DNA from: Petrotoga sp. UBA5851
GTDB lineage: Bacteria > Thermotogota > Thermotogae > Petrotogales > Petrotogaceae
DNA: 6,805 bases
NCBI GenBank assembly: GCA_002431635.1
Contig: DJGH01000013.1
Span: forward strand, 66,153 to 72,957
Reading direction: 5' to 3'
The position numbers and the translations under genes were made by a program. The notes beneath the pieces were generated by a model. That model was given only the letters and a program-made list of their open reading frames with translations. It ran no database searches and was not told the DNA's origin. Below are positions 6,805 to 6,805 of this stretch, in pieces (within the stretch, counting starts at the first letter, position 1; each line of letters begins with the position of its first letter).

Positions 6805-6805
6805 C

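Overview
The window is AT-rich (roughly two thirds A+T by eye), with heavy use of ATA for isoleucine and AGA/AGG for arginine and standard stop codons. A YlqF/RbgA GTPase, a glutamine-dependent NAD synthetase, Tex and Pel-type exopolysaccharide genes together suggest a low-GC anaerobic bacterium. A fusobacterium of the Sebaldella/Leptotrichia kind is my first guess; Thermotogota or another low-GC phylum is possible. This assignment is inference from codon use and gene content, not from a marker gene.

Layout: six genes run on the + strand and one on the - strand, with almost no non-coding DNA. From the left edge come the C-terminal part of a PelF glycosyltransferase (2-634), the complete membrane protein PelG (634-2049), the ribosome-assembly GTPase RbgA/YlqF (2049-2870), an exported or membrane-anchored phospholipase D-superfamily protein with two HKD motifs (2867-3775), the glutamine-hydrolysing NAD+ synthetase NadE (3772-5496) and an unrecognised single-pass membrane protein (5514-6248). 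A strong hairpin with a T tract (6242-6272) closes this set. The convergent gene on the - strand (6271-6804, cut by the right edge) is the C-terminal part of the S1-domain RNA-binding protein Tex.

Working together: PelF and PelG are the cytosolic polymerase and the inner-membrane partner of the Pel polysaccharide machine, so the rest of a pel locus (pelD, pelE and others) probably lies to the left. The first five genes overlap by 1 or 4 bases (TAATG, TAATG, ATGA, ATGA), and the sixth follows after 17 bases. They are therefore very probably one transcript, with translation coupled from gene to gene. The notable point is that biofilm polysaccharide genes run directly into housekeeping genes (50S assembly, NAD synthesis) plus a PLD-like envelope protein and an uncharacterised membrane protein. 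I see no mobile element, CRISPR array, tRNA, rRNA or riboswitch, and no gene-free stretch longer than about 30 bases. Most of the window is recognisable, conserved biology; the least explained parts are the PLD-like protein and the unknown protein.
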